Of a DNA stretch of 64,000 nt, positions 51,766 through 62,006 are shown in pieces. Numbering within the stretch: position 1 is the stretch's first letter; each line of letters starts with the position of its first letter. This stretch comes from CAZBQJ01 sp964494085 (GTDB lineage Bacteria > Patescibacteriota > Gracilibacteria > UBA1369): the NCBI GenBank assembly GCA_964494085.1, contig CAZBQJ010000003.1:62001-126000 (forward strand), read 5' to 3'. A program made the translations under genes and the position numbers. The notes beneath the pieces were generated by a model. That model did not search any database. It was given only the letters and a program-made list of their open reading frames with translations, and was not told where the DNA came from.

Positions 51766-52455
51766 GTGTCAGACTTTGAGTCTTTTTCTTCTGAATCAGA
51801 AAGTCATGGGTCGTCTGCCGAAACTTTCCGCCTCTTTCAAGAAAGAATGAAGGTAGCGGCTGCTCAAATCAAAGCTATAAGGGCAGGAGAGCAGAAGCAA
51901 AAGAAAAGAGAGGATAAATTGGCGAAAATCTTAAGTGATTTCATCAAAAGCCGTCAAAGCGATCAAAATTTCCTGGAATTCATTGTCCATATCACCAAGC
52001 TGCTGGCCGTTAACCTGCCAGCAGCTTTTATTTTGAGCTTTCTAATTCTAAATTTCCCTGAGTTACAGGCTCAAACCAATCTATCTATAACAAGTTTACC
52101 GGAAGCGCTACAAGCAAATGCTTTAGATGCCCAAACACTTCCTGATTTATATTTGCCGGACAATCAACTTCCTCCTTACCACAAAATCCAAATAGATAAT
52201 TGGATTCAGGCTATTTCCAGATCTGCTCTGGACAACCGTTCGAAGCTGCTCGCCATCGCTGTCTTATCGAACAAAAAATTCCGTTCTGAAATTGTCGACT
52301 TTATGGCTTTTAGCCTAGATTCCTATCTGCAAAAGGATTCCTTCCATTTGGACCCACAATTTTTGAAACAATTTTCTGAATTCTGCCTGCAAGGTATTTT
52401 TGCCCAAATTCAAGAGCCCTTTTCCGAATTGAAAGGACCGCTTCAAATGGGGTAG
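51766..52455 (+). CDS. Hypothetical protein with one membrane segment (229 aa)
   Basis: The GTG start one base after rpmA indicates coupling. The N-terminus is Ser/Glu-rich, followed by a basic helical region (RAGEQKQKKREDKLAKIL, about residues 41-58) and one hydrophobic segment (LLAVNLPAAFILSFLILNF, about 78-96). The rest looks helical and soluble. No family is recognised. Its TAG stop (52453-52455) lies inside the 3' end of the convergent tRNA-His gene. Confidence 0.7.
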   Translation: MSDFESFSSESESHGSSAETFRLFQERMKVAAAQIKAIRAGEQKQKKREDKLAKILSDFIKSRQSDQNFLEFIVHITKLLAVNLPAAFILSFLILNFPELQAQTNLSITSLPEALQANALDAQTLPDLYLPDNQLPPYHKIQIDNWIQAISRSALDNRSKLLAIAVLSNKKFRSEIVDFMAFSLDSYLQKDSFHLDPQFLKQFSEFCLQGIFAQIQEPFSELKGPLQMG

Positions 52456-52525
52456 CCAATGGGGATCGAACCCACGACCTCCAGAGCCACAATCTGGCGC
52501 TCTAACCAACTGAGCTATGGCCACC
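52448..52525 (-). tRNA. tRNA-His(GUG)
   Basis: The minus strand folds with acceptor GTGGCCA/TGGCTAC, anticodon loop TTGTGGC (GUG), T loop TTCGATC, discriminator C73 and encoded CCA (52448-52450). The base before position 1 is G (52525), giving the extra G(-1) opposite C73 that marks tRNA-His. Confidence 0.95.
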
Positions 52526-52571
52526 ACAAATAACAAGCGCGCTGATTTTAACATAGCCACCGGTCAAAGCA

Positions 52572-52757
52572 ATGAAATTTCTGAAAAATTATCTCAGGAA
52601 TTTACAAGGAAGTAAGCAAAAGATGAAGAGGCAGTATGAAAAATACGACTATGAATCTTTTGCGCAACTGACGCAGCAAAAACTGAGAGAAATAACCAAC
52701 AGCCCACTTGAACTTGCAAGTGGGCTTAGTCGATATTTAGGAGTAATAACGCCCTAG
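52572..52757 (+). CDS. Doubtful small basic protein (61 aa)
   Basis: A 61-residue frame starting MKFLKNYLRNLQGSKQKMKR in the 340-bp space 52526-52866. A 10-bp perfect hairpin (AGCCCACTTG at 52701-52710 with its complement at 52717-52726) lies within its 3' part. No promoter or family support. The rest of the space shows nothing I can name. Confidence 0.25.
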   Translation: MKFLKNYLRNLQGSKQKMKRQYEKYDYESFAQLTQQKLREITNSPLELASGLSRYLGVITP

Positions 52758-52866
52758 AATAGCCTCATTATCCTAAAATAACCAAAAAGAAAATTGCTTT
52801 CTTGTACTGCCTCCGCTGATATTCTGAAATTTACCTGAAAGCAGGATTAATTATAACACTCAGTTT

Positions 52867-53763
52867 TTAAATTGCAAGAAATTCATCTAAATTGTAGCCA
52901 ATCAAAGTTGAATCATACTGTCGTGACATTAGTAAACTGGCGTCCTGCTCACTCTGATAATCAAACTCCTGGTTGGAAAAAACCCGCTCTTTCAAAAAAT
53001 TATATTTTTTTGAAAGAGCCTCATTGTTGGCGGCCATTTTGCGAAAATCATCACCATGCAGCAAATAGTAATTAAAACTTTCGGCAAAATCTTCAAATGG
53101 GTCAGTCATCGCATAGCCCGAAACAAAATCCAGTTCAGAGGCGGTTTCCTTGATTTTCTTGTCATTGATGAAACTGATTCTATAGAAATCCAAGCTCGAG
53201 TCGTCATTATAGATACTGTTTTGCCCGTCGCGGAATTCGCTTTCTCCAGCCCAAAAGTTTCCTTGCAAAATACCTGTATCCTTCACATGTCCGAGCTCAT
53301 GGACCAAAACACTGACCAGCTCGGCGTCAGTCACATTTTGGCAACGCAGGATAATAGTGGATCCTCCACCCAGGCCCCGTCGTCCCGAAGCATTGAAATA
53401 CAAAGTTAAATTTTTAATCTTTTCGCTTATATCAGCCGGCATTTTATTCAGAGTCTGATAAACAAGCGAAGCACAATGTTGAAGGCTAACCGGATTCTCC
53501 ACACTATCCTTGGCAAAATCGCTACCCGGATGCAGAACTATTTTCATGTCTTTCAACATTTGCACATAATCCTTTTGGCGACTATCAGCGGCCGACTGCT
53601 TGACAATGCCCTTAGTCTGGGCGACCGGGCGACTTTCATATAACCCTGGCCGATCTGTATAAGAATTATTATCTAATTGATGAACAAAAATATCATTGGA
53701 ATAATTGATTCCGATGATGGCTTGTAAACCAATAATCAAAGACAAAAAATAAGACTTGAGCAT
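52867..53763 (-). CDS. Exported protein with HELGH zinc-peptidase motif
   Basis: The 298-residue protein has an N-terminal hydrophobic export segment (residues about 4-20, YFLSLIIGLQAIIGINY). The centre carries LVSVLVHELGHVKDTGIL (about 154-171), an HExxH zinc motif followed by helices, and later DPFEDFAESFNYYLLHGDDF (about 230-250), whose Glu is a suitable third ligand. This matches a gluzincin-like metallopeptidase pattern. No named family is assigned. It has a consensus promoter and lies downstream of other exported or membrane proteins on the same strand. Confidence 0.7.
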   Translation of the reverse strand: MLKSYFLSLIIGLQAIIGINYSNDIFVHQLDNNSYTDRPGLYESRPVAQTKGIVKQSAADSRQKDYVQMLKDMKIVLHPGSDFAKDSVENPVSLQHCASLVYQTLNKMPADISEKIKNLTLYFNASGRRGLGGGSTIILRCQNVTDAELVSVLVHELGHVKDTGILQGNFWAGESEFRDGQNSIYNDDSSLDFYRISFINDKKIKETASELDFVSGYAMTDPFEDFAESFNYYLLHGDDFRKMAANNEALSKKYNFLKERVFSNQEFDYQSEQDASLLMSRQYDSTLIGYNLDEFLAI

Positions 53764-53818
53764 AAATTATATTAATATGCGCTAATAATCTTTTGTCTTG
53801 GTTTTGTTTTAAGGTGCT

Positions 53819-53846
53819 ATTATATACCAAAAAACCCGCTTGTCAA
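53819..53846 (-). promoter_or_regulatory. Consensus promoter of the HELGH gene
   Basis: On the minus strand TTGACA (53841-53846), 16 bp and TATAAT (53819-53824), both full matches. The leader is about 49 nt. Confidence 0.8.
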
Positions 53847-53879
53847 TCAAGTCGCAGGAAGAAATTCAACTAATTCAAA

Positions 53880-55502
53880 CTAATTAATTTTATACCTGAC
53901 CAAATACCTCAGAGATCCACTTTCACTAACAAACAGGGAGCCATAAGGCGTACATTTACTGGTAGCCGTTTCTTTACTAACCTTAAATTTTTCTACCAAA
54001 AAATTCTCCGCAGATTCCACACTGGATTGAATAATATTACTCAGTGCTTTTTCATCGCCTTGAGTATTGTCCATTGCTTTTGTGACAATCATGTAAACAT
54101 AGCCATCCGCAGCCACCTTATACTTTAGTCCTGCTTTAGCGTCGACCTTTCCGGCCAAGTTGGTTTCTACAAATCCTTTGGAGATCGCTTTGTCCGGCAC
54201 CATTTTGTCGCTAATGGCTCCATTTATTTCATTCTCAGTCTTGACGCTGGCGGAAAACTTTTGGACAAACTCTTTTATTTCTACTTCAGTTGGTTTTTTG
54301 CCGAACCATTTTTCATATTTTTTGGAAAGCCAAACCGCTGGCCAAGTGGTTGCCATATAATTCCAACTTCTTTTTAAATAATCACCGGTCCCGTCGTAAA
54401 CCCTGTCTAGCAGAGCTTCCTGTAGTTTAACGCTGGGATCTTTGGCCATTTCAATTGTTACAACTTGATTGAAAGCGATTGGAGGGTTGTATTTGGCATA
54501 TTCCTTAATTGTCGATTCATATGAATACTTGTTAAAGAAAATTTCCATCGCTTTAAAGGCTTCTCCACCTGACATTCTAGTCCCTTCAATAGTCCTTTTG
54601 CCGCTTTTAACAGCTGCATCATAGCGACCGGCCAAATCGAGAAAACTGGCATCTCCCATCTGTACAAAGGCTTTACTCATTATTTCTGAGCCCTGATCAT
54701 CTGTATGAAAACTTTCTTTCAAAAAGCTGGTTTGTTTTCCACCTCCTTTAGTAGTTCCCGAAACAGTATCCAGAACTCCTTCACCGGTGAACAAATACCA
54801 AACTTTGTTGAACAACCAGGCCGCCCCGGCCACTTTTACTCCGGTCATCAATGTCTCTTTGATCTTTTTGAGTGTTTCATTCTGGGATTTAAATAACATA
54901 ACACCGGCCAAGAGGGCCATCCCGGCCATTACCAGTTTCTGTTGTCCGGAAAGCGTGTCCCATCGTTCTCGGGCATCTCCCAGTTTATCCTTTACGGTAT
55001 CAGTGATAGTTTCTGTAGGGTCTTTACCGGTTCCAAAAGCCTTTTCACGAGTGTCTCTCATGGTAGATTCCATCTCCAATAATCTGCGTGAATGTTCCCT
55101 GATCAAATTAAAATAACTCCAAGCTTGCATTATTTTAGCCGCTTCAGCCGCGCTCATATTGATTGGTGGAGTCTTATAGTTCTCCAATTTAGAAGAAACC
55201 ACCGCTTCTGATTTCTCCAGCATTAATTCTTGATGATTATATTTTGATAAAATCTTCTCCGCTTCTTTGAATTTATTATTCAAATTAACCTCGGTGCTGG
55301 TTTTTCCTTCATTTGTCAGCGCAATTGCCAATTCCAAACGAAAAACGCTCTCCCAATTGTTTCCATTAACCCCGTTACGTTGCAAAAAACTCAGAACTCT
55401 AGCCGAATTGAGCGTTTGTTTCTCAGGAGAAACATCATTCTTTTCGTCATTGGCTCGCAGCGAGTCTATACTAATTGTTGCTACTTCTGGATTTGGAGCC
55501 AT
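53880..55502 (-). CDS. Large hypothetical protein with central membrane segment (540 aa)
   Basis: Not recognised. The N-terminal third is soluble and helical. A short hydrophobic pair at about residues 185-203 (LVMAGMALLAGVMLF) and 215-234 (TGVKVAGAAWLFNKVWYLF) could span the membrane. The C-terminal half is charged with the Lys/Glu-rich KKYEKWFGKKPTEVEIKEF segment and a KYKVAADGYVYMIVT strand region. It resembles in style the next upstream gene, with cytoplasmic and exported halves around one membrane region. Confidence 0.7.
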   Translation of the reverse strand: MAPNPEVATISIDSLRANDEKNDVSPEKQTLNSARVLSFLQRNGVNGNNWESVFRLELAIALTNEGKTSTEVNLNNKFKEAEKILSKYNHQELMLEKSEAVVSSKLENYKTPPINMSAAEAAKIMQAWSYFNLIREHSRRLLEMESTMRDTREKAFGTGKDPTETITDTVKDKLGDARERWDTLSGQQKLVMAGMALLAGVMLFKSQNETLKKIKETLMTGVKVAGAAWLFNKVWYLFTGEGVLDTVSGTTKGGGKQTSFLKESFHTDDQGSEIMSKAFVQMGDASFLDLAGRYDAAVKSGKRTIEGTRMSGGEAFKAMEIFFNKYSYESTIKEYAKYNPPIAFNQVVTIEMAKDPSVKLQEALLDRVYDGTGDYLKRSWNYMATTWPAVWLSKKYEKWFGKKPTEVEIKEFVQKFSASVKTENEINGAISDKMVPDKAISKGFVETNLAGKVDAKAGLKYKVAADGYVYMIVTKAMDNTQGDEKALSNIIQSSVESAENFLVEKFKVSKETATSKCTPYGSLFVSESGSLRYLVRYKIN

Positions 55503-55528
55503 TTAGTCTGTTAGCTATAAATCTTTAT

Positions 55529-55558
55529 ATTGTACCACAAAGCTCGGCTTAATCACAA
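55529..55558 (-). promoter_or_regulatory. Promoter of the 53880-55502 gene
   Basis: On the minus strand TTGTGA (55553-55558), 18 bp and TACAAT (55529-55534), with a short leader to ATG 55502. Confidence 0.5.
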
Positions 55559-55581
55559 GGCAGGGGATGTTTACGACTGCT

Positions 55582-55617
55582 AAAAAGACCTGGTTTATAA
55601 TTAAACCAGGTCTTTTT
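55582..55617 (-). terminator. Terminator of the 55651-57942 gene
   Basis: A 16-bp perfect stem (AAAAAGACCTGGTTTA at 55582-55597, loop TAAT, complement 55602-55617), A/T-rich at the base so that either strand ends in a T run. It lies 34 bp past the stop. Confidence 0.85.
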
Positions 55618-55650
55618 AGGGCTTTACGGCTTATTTAGGTGAAAATCAAC

Positions 55651-57942
55651 CTAAAAGGTCACACTTTTTCCATCATTAACCTTATACTTGGCATACCATT
55701 CCACAAAGTTTAGATATCCCACCCAATACTTTGCATCTGCCGCATCTAATTTCGCTTGGGTCTCGCTTAATCCTCGATCTCTTCCTACACTGGTTTCCCG
55801 GGCAATCTTTGCCAGTTTTTGTCCTATTGAGTCCAAGTCGACCGAGTAGAGGAGTTTTGTTTCAGTCTTGCCCTTTCCATTCAAAGCCTGATTCACCGGG
55901 TGATGAATAGTAAATCTTGTTTTGCCGCCCATCAGCGATTTGATGGTTGTCAATTTTTCTAAGCCGATTTTGGAATCCAATTCAGCATTAGCAATATATT
56001 TCGGAGCTATCATGGCAGTTCTCTGCTTTTCTAACCTGGCAAAGATTGCCTCGATACTGTCATAAGTCTTCTCCAGAGTCTTTAATTCACCATGAGTATG
56101 AAGAGTTTTCAAAGTCTCCGTGATGCGGTCAATTAATGTCAATAAAGTCTCTTCATCATTGGCACCAATTGGGAAGTCTGTCCCCAATATGGTAGCCGTT
56201 AGTCTCTTGTAGGCAGAAATTTTACTTTGGGCTTCAGTCATGACGGCATTCTTTTCTGCGTTGTTTAGAGGCTTGGAAGCATTTATTTCTCGTGAAGTTT
56301 TAGGGCTTACTGCATCTGACTTTTCCCCGGTTTTGTTTGCAGCAATTATTGTTTTGGCCTTCGATGGCTTAACAACAGGTAAACCGCTTGTAACAACTGG
56401 TCCGGCTTTCGGTTGGTCTTTCGCATCAGTTTTGGTGGTAGGAGTCAGATCAATTGATCCCAGCTTCTGGGTCAGCGGTTTTTCAGCTTGTCGTTGCAAA
56501 TCAATATTACTAGTCACTTCAGCATCTTTATTCTTATTAAACATTGACTTGTAAATCCCATTTGCTCCCAGTAAACCCAAGCCTAATCCGGCCGCCGCGG
56601 CAGCCGTCCACCCAATCCTTTTGTTTCGACGTTCTTTTTGTTGAGCCTTCAGCTTGGTTAAATCGGTCAATACTGTTGTTTCAAATTGTGAAGGGACTTT
56701 ATCGATATCATGGATCTGCGCTTGCTGCGCTCTTCCATAGTTTATTACTGCTCCCAGTGTTGGAACAAAAATTTTCTTACCGATCCAGCTTGGTCGTTCA
56801 GTGGAAATATGGGCATTTCTACTTCCATTAAGCCTTTCTTTAGCTCTCAAATACCATGATCCGGAAGTCGCCTTTTGATCAGCACTTGCGGGAGATCCAT
56901 TAAGCATTTCTTCTAGATTTTTTTGATAACTTTTATCAGTATCAATTTTCCTGATTTCAGCATTGTATTCAAACAATTTATTGGCAATCTTTTCTTCAGT
57001 TATTGATGCCGTATTTCGATAATGCACCGACCTTGGATTGGAGACACAATTATCCAAGAATTCCTGAATTTCTGCTGTTTTCGAAACATCCAAACTAAAC
57101 GTTTGGCCATAGGACCTATCTACATATTCACTGACGGAGTCAATGCAGCTGTTAATGGTATCCAATTCCTTTTCCAGAACTCTTCTGGCCAGCTCTTTAT
57201 CATTGTCCTTCTGAACTTTCATCCCTCTGAAAATCTGAGCTTTAGGATAAATCATTCCTTCCAGACCGTGGAATATTCTACCGGGGACGCCGGCTACTGC
57301 CCTGGCGAGCTTGCCAAGTCTACTTCCAGTCGCCTTGGTTTCTGCGTATTCACGGGCCAACTGACGATTATGATGTTCCAAGGCTAACCCATCAAGCAGA
57401 CTTTTCAATTGTCTTTTCTCCTCAGAGTAGTCCACCATTGCTGGGTTATTGCTGATATTCATAAACTCATCCATTTCAGGATCACGGTCAAAATCGACAT
57501 CGACTTCAGTCTCAACATCAAAATCAACCTCTACTTCATCTCCGGTCTCAGTACTAACCTCACTTGAAGCGATTACTTCATTTATACTTTCATTTATCTC
57601 AATTTGAGTTGTTCCTTCCTCTCTCCAGAGTGGACTAGCTGTATCTCCAAAGCCTAACGCTTCAGCTATCCGCAGCATTTTCAAATATGTGGTCGTATCG
57701 GCAGTGCCTCTTTTGGCCTCTTCTACGACAGTTCCAACCCTCCCGACCAAGTTATTGGCAATCTGATCAAACAGATCAATCTCTGATTGACTCAGATTTT
57801 CCCCATTGGCAATTTTTGTCTTAATATCTTCAACACGAATGTTCAGAGGTGGTTTCTCAGTTGAAAGAACCTGAATTCGTCCGCTATCCGGATTCAACTC
57901 AGTTTGAGGGTCTCTAGTTGTTTTCGTACTAAAATCATTCAT
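55651..57942 (-). CDS. Large hypothetical membrane protein (763 aa)
   Basis: Not recognised. Residues about 110-150 are strongly acidic with repeated EVDVD-type runs (VDFDVETEVDVDFDRD). Residues about 170-430 are charged and helical. One transmembrane segment lies at about 438-460 (GWTAAAAAGLGLGLLGANGIY), followed by a Thr/Lys/Pro-rich linker and a helical exported domain to the end. The single mid-chain helix with a positive flank (KERRNKRIGW) implies an N-terminal cytoplasmic half. It has its own terminator. Confidence 0.7.
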   Translation of the reverse strand: MNDFSTKTTRDPQTELNPDSGRIQVLSTEKPPLNIRVEDIKTKIANGENLSQSEIDLFDQIANNLVGRVGTVVEEAKRGTADTTTYLKMLRIAEALGFGDTASPLWREEGTTQIEINESINEVIASSEVSTETGDEVEVDFDVETEVDVDFDRDPEMDEFMNISNNPAMVDYSEEKRQLKSLLDGLALEHHNRQLAREYAETKATGSRLGKLARAVAGVPGRIFHGLEGMIYPKAQIFRGMKVQKDNDKELARRVLEKELDTINSCIDSVSEYVDRSYGQTFSLDVSKTAEIQEFLDNCVSNPRSVHYRNTASITEEKIANKLFEYNAEIRKIDTDKSYQKNLEEMLNGSPASADQKATSGSWYLRAKERLNGSRNAHISTERPSWIGKKIFVPTLGAVINYGRAQQAQIHDIDKVPSQFETTVLTDLTKLKAQQKERRNKRIGWTAAAAAGLGLGLLGANGIYKSMFNKNKDAEVTSNIDLQRQAEKPLTQKLGSIDLTPTTKTDAKDQPKAGPVVTSGLPVVKPSKAKTIIAANKTGEKSDAVSPKTSREINASKPLNNAEKNAVMTEAQSKISAYKRLTATILGTDFPIGANDEETLLTLIDRITETLKTLHTHGELKTLEKTYDSIEAIFARLEKQRTAMIAPKYIANAELDSKIGLEKLTTIKSLMGGKTRFTIHHPVNQALNGKGKTETKLLYSVDLDSIGQKLAKIARETSVGRDRGLSETQAKLDAADAKYWVGYLNFVEWYAKYKVNDGKSVTF

Positions 57943-58009
57943 AAGTCTAAAAGGTAAAGTAAACTGAAATTAAACAAGTCGGATTAATAAAAGTTAACAT
58001 TTTCTTAAA

Positions 58010-58050
58010 ATATCGCCTCTCATTGGTTTATAACCAGCGAGAGGCGATAT
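58010..58050 (-). terminator. Probable terminator of the 58095-62000 unit
   Basis: A 12-bp perfect stem (ATATCGCCTCTC at 58010-58021, complement 58039-58050) with the loop itself containing a TGGTTATAACCA-like palindrome. The minus strand continues ATTTTAAG. It lies 45 bp past the stop. Confidence 0.6.
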
Positions 58051-58094
58051 TATTACACTTTAATAAATACTTGTCAAGACAAGGAAAATGTTCT

Positions 58095-61000
58095 CTATTT
58101 ACTTAATTGATCAAACCATTGCCCCAAATTCTTCAATTTCCCTAATTCTGCGGTAATTTCAGTTTTATTTTTACTTTCCAAATATTTTCTGGCCGCTTCC
58201 AGATTTTTAGTTTTGAGCAGGAATTTTATTAAGTTCGTTTCATTTGAATGTATTTTAATCTCACCTGAGCTGATCGGCTTAGGTTTGTTTTTTGGAAATA
58301 ACTTCTGCCCATTGATCCTTCCAGTAAATATAAATTCAACTACTTCCGGGTACTGACAAATATTTTTAACCACCAAGTCAAATGTCTTTTGAGCCTCCAG
58401 CTCAACCTTTTCCAGGAATGAAAATATCAGGGCTTTCCTCCCAACATTGTCCTCCATATCCAGCAAAGCAGGAAGTAGGCTAAAAGCCCTTTGTTTCAAT
58501 TCAGCGGAATCCATCATATTCAAAGGTTTGAGAGTTGCCGGAGCCTCCTCTATTTCCAGGTCTGGAGCAATGCTTGATTCAGTCACGGCTTGAGCCGTCT
58601 CAGTTCCAATGTTGTCAGGTGTAACCTTCTCATTAATCACAGGAATTAAAACGGCAGGTTTCGACTTTTGATTTCTCCATTGGTCAAAGAGCGCTTTAGA
58701 ACTGGTTAAATCGAAGCTTTTAATAATTTTAATTTTATCTGCTAAGCTGGTCGTTTTATCTGTAACTATCCATTCATTATAAAAATTAATCATTTCTACA
58801 ACTTCTTGGATATCGGGTTTGAGGACCTTTCCTTTAGCTTTATTCAAAACCAGGATCGCCATGGCCGCCAAAAACTCTTTCAATTCTTCAGACAATTTAG
58901 TTTCCACTGCTTCCTTGGATTCAATTTTGGCAATATTGATCAGGTTCTCGGCTAAATTTCTGGATTTATCTTGATCCAAGGGAAAAACCTCATCAACCCA
59001 ATCATCCACTTTTTGAACAATTGCTTGTTTTTCGAAGTCAAACGGGAGCAAATCAAGCGCCGCTTTTTTGCCCAGAGCTACTTTACTTTCTTTATCCAGA
59101 ATAGCGACAGACATAATTTCAGGATTTTTTTCATCCGGTCGACCAGCTCCCAAATCAACATTGATCAATTCCAGATTATCAATTTTTGAAATAGCGTCTT
59201 CAATATGGACTGTCGTGTGTCCGTGGACGATTCGATCAATTCCCAGATCATGCAGCTTGGCCAGGTTAGCCTTACCTTCCGGTGTATTACCCTTAACTGG
59301 GAAATCACGGTTATCCGGATGGGCAAATACATTGCATAGTCTGGTAAATTCACCAGCCTGCATTACACCTTCTCCAAACAATAGCACTCGTAGGCTTTTC
59401 TGAAAGTCATCATTGATTTGTTCCACGGTTTTCTTTAGATCAGCTGACTTGGTCAATTCGGCCAGAATCTCTACCGTTGGTTCAGTATGAAAAATAATTG
59501 TATCCTGGTCCAAAATGACCACTTTCATTTGACAAATTTCTTCCAGAATTTGCCGGCCATTTTCACCGTTCTGCATGTTTAAGCGAATTTCTGTAGCCAG
59601 ACCGCTTAAGAGGTTTAGGTTGGCTTCACTATACTGCTTTTCCATATCCTTCTTTAAAGCCTCTAAATCTCCTTTAAAGGTCCTACCGTACTGGGACCAT
59701 TTTGCGATAAACTCCAAAATACCCTTTCCCTGCCAATCAAATTCCAGTTTATCACTTCTTCTCGGCTGCATCGCATTGACCAGAGCATCTATGTTATTGG
59801 TATTTTCACTTACTCCGGCAGTTTCTCTTTCAGTTAAAAAGCTGACCGCCATATCCTCGTGATTGCCAAAAACAACCTCTAGACTTCCCTTATCGGCTTT
59901 GGCCTGTTCTCTGAGTATCCTGTTTTTATTCAAAATATCCAATCCCTCCGGCACCCGATCGAAAAGTATATCACCAATCAAAACGACTTTTCTTTCTCCA
60001 CCAATCCAATTCATTTTCTCATCAGCTACTTTCAGAGCTTGTAGCGTCTTTTTATAAGCCTCGAAACTGCCATTTAAATCTCCGACTATCAAAGTTTCCA
60101 CAGGTCGCAAATTTTCTATAATTTCTTTAACATCCTTGATATTCAGTCTTTCTATCTTTGGCGCAGGCTGAACAGTAATGTTTGGGGCCAACTCTACCTT
60201 CGGAATAACAGCAGTCGTCAGAGTGGGTTGTGTCGCGGGTAACACATTGCCCGTCACTTCTACTTTAGATTTTTCTTCCTGTTCTATGGAAACTGAACTG
60301 GTGGGAGCTATTTGTTCCGGCGCAACTCCAACTATATCCAAATCTGGAATAGTCTGGGAAGAAGACACAGTCACATTTGTTGGCGGTACTGGGTCAGTTG
60401 TAATTACTGGAGCTGCAGCAACAGGGGTCTCCACACTAACCGGCATTTTTATGTCATCACTGCTTGGGGCCGGAATCGAAGTCTCGCCTCTGAGCTCAAT
60501 TTCATCTAGAGCTGGTAGACGTCGGGCTTTACGAATCTTCAATTGATCCTGCACATCCGTTAGAAGCTTCTTTGCCGCTTCCAGTTCGGGTTTAGATAAT
60601 GAACCGTTTATTTTGATTGTTCCTAATTCTCTGTCCATTAGAGCCATCATTCCGTTTATGCCCTCGGTTTCTTCAAAAGCTCTTACTAATTCTCTCAATC
60701 CAGTATATTCACGGGAAATCGCAGTTGTATGCGAACGGAAGGGGACTAGCCCCATTCTGCTCACCATCGGCAATTGCTTTTGCCAATCCCGAATCATGGT
60801 GACTTTTCCACCAAAATGATACCAGAATAATCTTTCCAGCTCAGCCGGTCCCACTTTTAGCCATTTTTTTTCGGTATTTTTTAATTTCTTCAACTGCTGC
60901 TGATAGTCAGCTTGATGCAGCTTATGTGCAGCCAGATCATCTCTAACCGACTTTTGAGTGGTTTCAACCTGATAAATATGATTATTTATCAATTCTGCCA

Positions 61001-62000
61001 ACCCACCCAGCCTGCCGGAAATATGAGTTTGCCTATTTTCAAATTCTCTCAAAGAAATCGTCTCTGGGTCAAAAACTCCTTTGGCATTCTCATTTTCGGC
61101 CACCTTTTCTAAATTCGCCTCCTTCAAAAGCAGTTTTCTAACTTTTTTTTCTAAACCAATCATTTCGGCCTCTACTTCAGCTTGTTGTCGATAAGCTTCG
61201 GCAAACTTTTTATCACCTTTCCTCCCCCAAAAAGCACTGAAAATATCACCTTCTTGATCTCCATTTTCATCTTCTTCAAATTGCTGAATCTTTAGAGCTG
61301 TCTCGAATTCATCTACCCAACCTGCACTGTTCCTAACACTCATTTCCACTGATTTCAAATCTCCTTTCAAGTCCTCAATTTCCCTTTCACCGAGATTTAG
61401 TCTGTTTTTTGCCGTTTTGATCAAACCATCAATTTCTTTGATGGTTTCAGCTAATACTAGTTTTTGTTGTGATCCGGCTGCAATATCAGCCTGTTTATTA
61501 GCCACGGTAGTTAAGTATAAACCGCCTTTTTCAGGTTGATTCAGCTGATATCCGGTTTTCAAGTTATAGGCGTTCCCTCCAGACAATTTCCAGGCTCGAC
61601 TGAGTTTTTTCCAAAATCCTGTTGTTATATAAGAAGTATGTGGAATCAATCGTACAAAGCGGTCTCGATCAGTTGGAGTTGTTTGGGCCTGTTCCACTGA
61701 AGAAGTTACTCGTCTTTCTAAATTCTGCCATCCCACCAATTCCCCGGCTCTAGCCCAGATGGATTCTGTGATCAATGCAGCTCTGTTATCATCAAAATCG
61801 CTACCAAAATGCAATTTCACCTGTGCAAAGATCAGATTTTTGGGAGCCACATTATCCTCAGACATTTGGTCTGAAACCACTCCATTGGCCCGCATATTTT
61901 CAGCGAGATCAATGGCATAGTCATGGGCATAGGCGTTTTCCGCTTCGTCTAGCCTTTGATCATCCATTTCAGTAAAGCGTTGCGTATTGGATTTATTCAT
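58095..62000 (-). CDS. Giant protein with metallophosphoesterase domain (1301 aa)
   Basis: The first ~500 residues are charged and partly coiled-coil; about 505-620 is a Pro/Val/Thr-rich linker. Residues about 630-960 hold a calcineurin-like phosphoesterase: LIVGDLNGSF (GDxxG), VVLIGDILFDRVPEG (GDxxDR), VVFGNHEDMAV (GNHE) and DRIVHGHTTVH (GHxx), so the metal site is complete. The last ~340 residues are helical and unassigned. No signal peptide is seen. Its start lies 6 bp from the small gene before it. The phosphoesterase could act on protein, nucleotide or phosphodiester; the substrate is unknown. Confidence 0.8.
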   Translation of the reverse strand: MNKSNTQRFTEMDDQRLDEAENAYAHDYAIDLAENMRANGVVSDQMSEDNVAPKNLIFAQVKLHFGSDFDDNRAALITESIWARAGELVGWQNLERRVTSSVEQAQTTPTDRDRFVRLIPHTSYITTGFWKKLSRAWKLSGGNAYNLKTGYQLNQPEKGGLYLTTVANKQADIAAGSQQKLVLAETIKEIDGLIKTAKNRLNLGEREIEDLKGDLKSVEMSVRNSAGWVDEFETALKIQQFEEDENGDQEGDIFSAFWGRKGDKKFAEAYRQQAEVEAEMIGLEKKVRKLLLKEANLEKVAENENAKGVFDPETISLREFENRQTHISGRLGGLAELINNHIYQVETTQKSVRDDLAAHKLHQADYQQQLKKLKNTEKKWLKVGPAELERLFWYHFGGKVTMIRDWQKQLPMVSRMGLVPFRSHTTAISREYTGLRELVRAFEETEGINGMMALMDRELGTIKINGSLSKPELEAAKKLLTDVQDQLKIRKARRLPALDEIELRGETSIPAPSSDDIKMPVSVETPVAAAPVITTDPVPPTNVTVSSSQTIPDLDIVGVAPEQIAPTSSVSIEQEEKSKVEVTGNVLPATQPTLTTAVIPKVELAPNITVQPAPKIERLNIKDVKEIIENLRPVETLIVGDLNGSFEAYKKTLQALKVADEKMNWIGGERKVVLIGDILFDRVPEGLDILNKNRILREQAKADKGSLEVVFGNHEDMAVSFLTERETAGVSENTNNIDALVNAMQPRRSDKLEFDWQGKGILEFIAKWSQYGRTFKGDLEALKKDMEKQYSEANLNLLSGLATEIRLNMQNGENGRQILEEICQMKVVILDQDTIIFHTEPTVEILAELTKSADLKKTVEQINDDFQKSLRVLLFGEGVMQAGEFTRLCNVFAHPDNRDFPVKGNTPEGKANLAKLHDLGIDRIVHGHTTVHIEDAISKIDNLELINVDLGAGRPDEKNPEIMSVAILDKESKVALGKKAALDLLPFDFEKQAIVQKVDDWVDEVFPLDQDKSRNLAENLINIAKIESKEAVETKLSEELKEFLAAMAILVLNKAKGKVLKPDIQEVVEMINFYNEWIVTDKTTSLADKIKIIKSFDLTSSKALFDQWRNQKSKPAVLIPVINEKVTPDNIGTETAQAVTESSIAPDLEIEEAPATLKPLNMMDSAELKQRAFSLLPALLDMEDNVGRKALIFSFLEKVELEAQKTFDLVVKNICQYPEVVEFIFTGRINGQKLFPKNKPKPISSGEIKIHSNETNLIKFLLKTKNLEAARKYLESKNKTEITAELGKLKNLGQWFDQLSK

Positions 62001-62006
62001 GGGGGA

